Assembly: GCA_015039315.1 (NCBI GenBank)
Contig: WIDE01000252.1
Location: 1-20,629 of the forward strand
Direction of reading: 5' to 3'
DNA: 20,629 bases
DNA from: Clavulina sp. PMI_390
Taxonomy: Eukaryota > Basidiomycota > Agaricomycetes > Cantharellales > Hydnaceae
Of this stretch, positions 18,923 to 20,629 are shown one piece after another. Position numbers and translations under genes: made by a program. How positions within the stretch are numbered: position 1 is the first letter of the stretch; the number at the start of each line of letters is the position of its first letter. The notes beneath the pieces were generated by a model. It made no database searches. It worked only from the letters and a program-made list of their open reading frames with translations, and was not told where the DNA came from.

Positions 18923-19860
18923 ATGTCGGCCTGCCAGATCCCCCCAAACCCCGACGTCTCTGGAATCGGTATTAGGATTGGTATATACATCTCCACCGGG
19001 CTGATAGCTCTTCTCGCCAATCCAGACACATCGAATGCCAGACTAAATGAGCTCTGGGAGGGTCTTATTATCTCTGCTGGTATTAACGGCTTTGCTTTGT
19101 TGATCACAGCGGTGATACAAACTGGTATATCCCCTTTTGTTTCAATCGAACTTGATAAATTCATCCTCATTAATAAGATACCCCCTCAGCGTTACACAAT
19201 CTCGATCTATATCACGCCATCATTGTGATGCATCAGCTCACGTTCCTTGGCGTCACTACTGCCTCATCAGGTAGCTACCGAGCCAGAAAACTCCAACTTG
19301 TCTATTACCTCGCCACTACCTTAGCTGCAGGAGTGCTCCTGGCTGGGTGGTCGATGTATGTCTGGATCATGGCTAGGTCATTTGGCGCGTCCCTGTTCCC
19401 TTCAAGGGACCCGCAGTGTAACGACTCGGTAAAATATGTCATTATGTTTGTTACTGCCCGAGCGACTGTCTCTTGGGTGAGATGGCTGTCAGTAACCCTT
19501 ATCTCCATTACGTTCCTGGGGTCGCTCCTTCGAGTGGTGATGTTGACCTGGGTCAATGTGTTAGGGGACGATGAGGTCACCAATAATGACTACGGTTTCC
19601 TGTCATATGTCTCCCGCGGTGCATATGTGTACAATGTTATCATACTCGAGCTCACCATAAAGCGGAACAACATTGCGCTGGGGGAGACAGTATGGAGCTT
19701 CGGACAGATTGTGCCTGTCGTAATTGCGGCGACGAGCGCGATCAACGTTCTCTTCTTCTTCCTTGATGGAGGGGGAAGCGACTATGGTACGTACCAAAGG
19801 CATTTTCTCTCGTCGCTAATGCTCACGGCACATTCAAAAATGTTGTCCACAGAAGACTAA
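18923..19860 (+). CDS. TM3: multi-span membrane protein, paralogue of TM1 and TM2
   Basis: Exons 18923-19124, 19190-19786 and 19853-19860 give 268 residues. The start is MSACQIPPNPDVSGIGIRIG. About seven hydrophobic segments can be drawn (near residues 12-32, 46-67, 72-92, 101-125, 158-180, 205-222 and 233-255), with WSMYVWIMARSFGASLF, DPQCNDSVKYV and LGETVWSFGQIVPVVIA as the family marks. It ends SDYED. Intron 1 (19125-19189, GTATAT..CTCAG, 65 nt) is phase 1 at the same codon as in TM1 and TM2. Intron 2 (19787-19852, GTACGT..CACAG, 66 nt, branch GCTAAT) leaves an 8-nt last exon; because it is 66 nt and has no stop, the unspliced frame also ends at the same TAA. Without intron 1 the first frame ends at 19228. 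ZZ2 follows on the same strand. Confidence 0.82.
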
Positions 19861-20242
19861 AAGTAATGAAGAGAGGGACATGCGTCCCTAAGATATTCTG
19901 CAGACATTTTCATAAATGAAGTGCTTGATTCTTTATGGACTCCAATCATTTATCATAATCCTTGTGTCGCGTTTTCTCAAGTGATAAATCCTGCACAACT
20001 GCAGACCCCAACTAACACTGTTCGTGCTCAAACAACTTGACCTCAGGCTTCTCTGCTTGTGGGAAATTACTGCGCTGTAGTCTTTGCTATCTTTACTGTC
20101 CGCAGACTCTTTCCTTTGAGATGCCCCGAAAGCTACCACACCAATTGCCTCCAGTTCACTAATTCATGGTCTGGGTGCTTCTCTTGCATCTATTTCAAGA
20201 GGTGCTAACTCGCTGCTGATATTAACTATCTCCTCCTGAAAG
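19861..20242. other. TM3-ZZ2 intergenic region, probably with the ZZ2 first exon
   Basis: An in-frame TGA (20237-20239) just before the conserved KPH of ZZ2 means translation must enter through a splice acceptor at about 20242 (GAAAG) or the gene is broken. ATGs that might start a first exon occur near 20121 and 20166, but no donor site is compelling. Confidence 0.35.
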
Positions 20243-20629
20243 CCTCATAAAGCCTCCCACACTTTCCAAGAGTGGACACGATGGTGCGACGTCTGTCGGA
20301 AAGTGACTGCGAAGACAAACCATGTAATACCTCTTCTCTCAAAGTTCGACGCTCATCTGACAGCACAGACCTAGTGCCAGCAATGCACTGACTACGACGA
20401 GTGTGATAATTGCTCTCGTTTGCCCGCGAGCATGAAGCGACATCAGGCTTCTCATACCTTCCAGGAGGTCGTTCACAGCTGCAACTTATGTGGAAAGGTG
20501 ACCGCGAAAACTCAGCATGTAAGCTTCTCTCATTGGATTCAATCTCATCTCTCATTAAACCACGAATCGCTACTGTTGTGCGCTAGTGCCGTCAATGCCC
20601 AAGCTATGACGAATGCGATGACTGTTTCA
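20243..20629 (+). CDS. ZZ2: 5' part of a second tandem ZZ-finger gene (runs off the window)
   Basis: Readable exons are about 20243-20323, 20375-20518 and 20587 to the window edge, separated by introns of 51 nt (20324-20374) and 68 nt (20519-20586). The first exon reads KPHKASHTFQEWTRWCDVC, close to KPHQASHTFREWKRWCDVC in ZZ1. Finger 1 has CDVC, then CQQCTDYDECDNC and a His pair (RHQASH). Finger 2 has CNLC, then CRQCPSYDECDDC, continuing past the edge. Both introns lie, as in ZZ1, after a His codon and before TGC, phase 0. The acceptor before KPH would be AAG, which is less usual, and the true start is unknown. The gene follows TM3 as ZZ1 follows TM1. Total length and further fingers cannot be judged. 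Confidence 0.75.

Noticed and set aside
1..20629. CRISPR array, operons or bacterial signals
   Set aside because: Genes have spliceosomal introns and no regularly spaced repeats occur; the DNA is eukaryotic.

Overview
The window looks like nuclear DNA of a filamentous fungus, most likely a basidiomycete (Agaricomycetes). The reasons are many short introns (about 49-78 nt, GT..AG, often with a CTAAY-type branch site), multi-membrane-span proteins with an NPDVSGIGIR motif near the N-terminus (a type I associate with agaricomycete genomes), tandem ZZ-type zinc fingers, and a PIF/Harbinger transposon with its usual two genes. All assignments are from reading the sequence; no database search was possible.

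Layout. 1-277: 3' end of a Pif1-like helicase of Helitron type, degenerate in one motif. About 640-2000: a decayed segment, apparently minus-oriented, that recurs in pieces at about 7290-7500 and 14560-15240. 3479-4352: membrane gene TM1. About 4786-5675: zinc-finger gene ZZ1. 5676-7100: no convincing gene. 7101-7145: a near-perfect 45-nt hairpin. 7895-13882: a complete-looking PIF/Harbinger element (about 6.0 kb) with 48-bp terminal inverted repeats, a DDE transposase on + and a Myb/SANT-like protein on -, convergent around about 2 kb without a firm gene. 15530-16160: short relics that look like a dead TM-plus-ZZ copy. 16392-17329: TM2. 17818-18483: spliced-looking open frames of unknown nature. 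18923-19860: TM3. 20243-20629: 5' part of ZZ2, running off the window.

The main non-transposon theme is a repeated gene pairing. A seven-span membrane protein gene is followed on the same strand, 0.4-0.5 kb later, by a gene of tandem ZZ fingers (TM1-ZZ1, TM3-ZZ2, and probably a decayed pair before TM2). The three TM genes share two phase-1 introns, the second leaving a final exon of only 5 or 8 nt. Every legible ZZ finger is cut by a phase-0 intron at the same place, immediately before the second Cys pair. This points to local tandem duplication. Whether the paired proteins work together is not shown by the sequence. The Harbinger element appears to have inserted into one copy of the duplicated upstream segment, splitting it.
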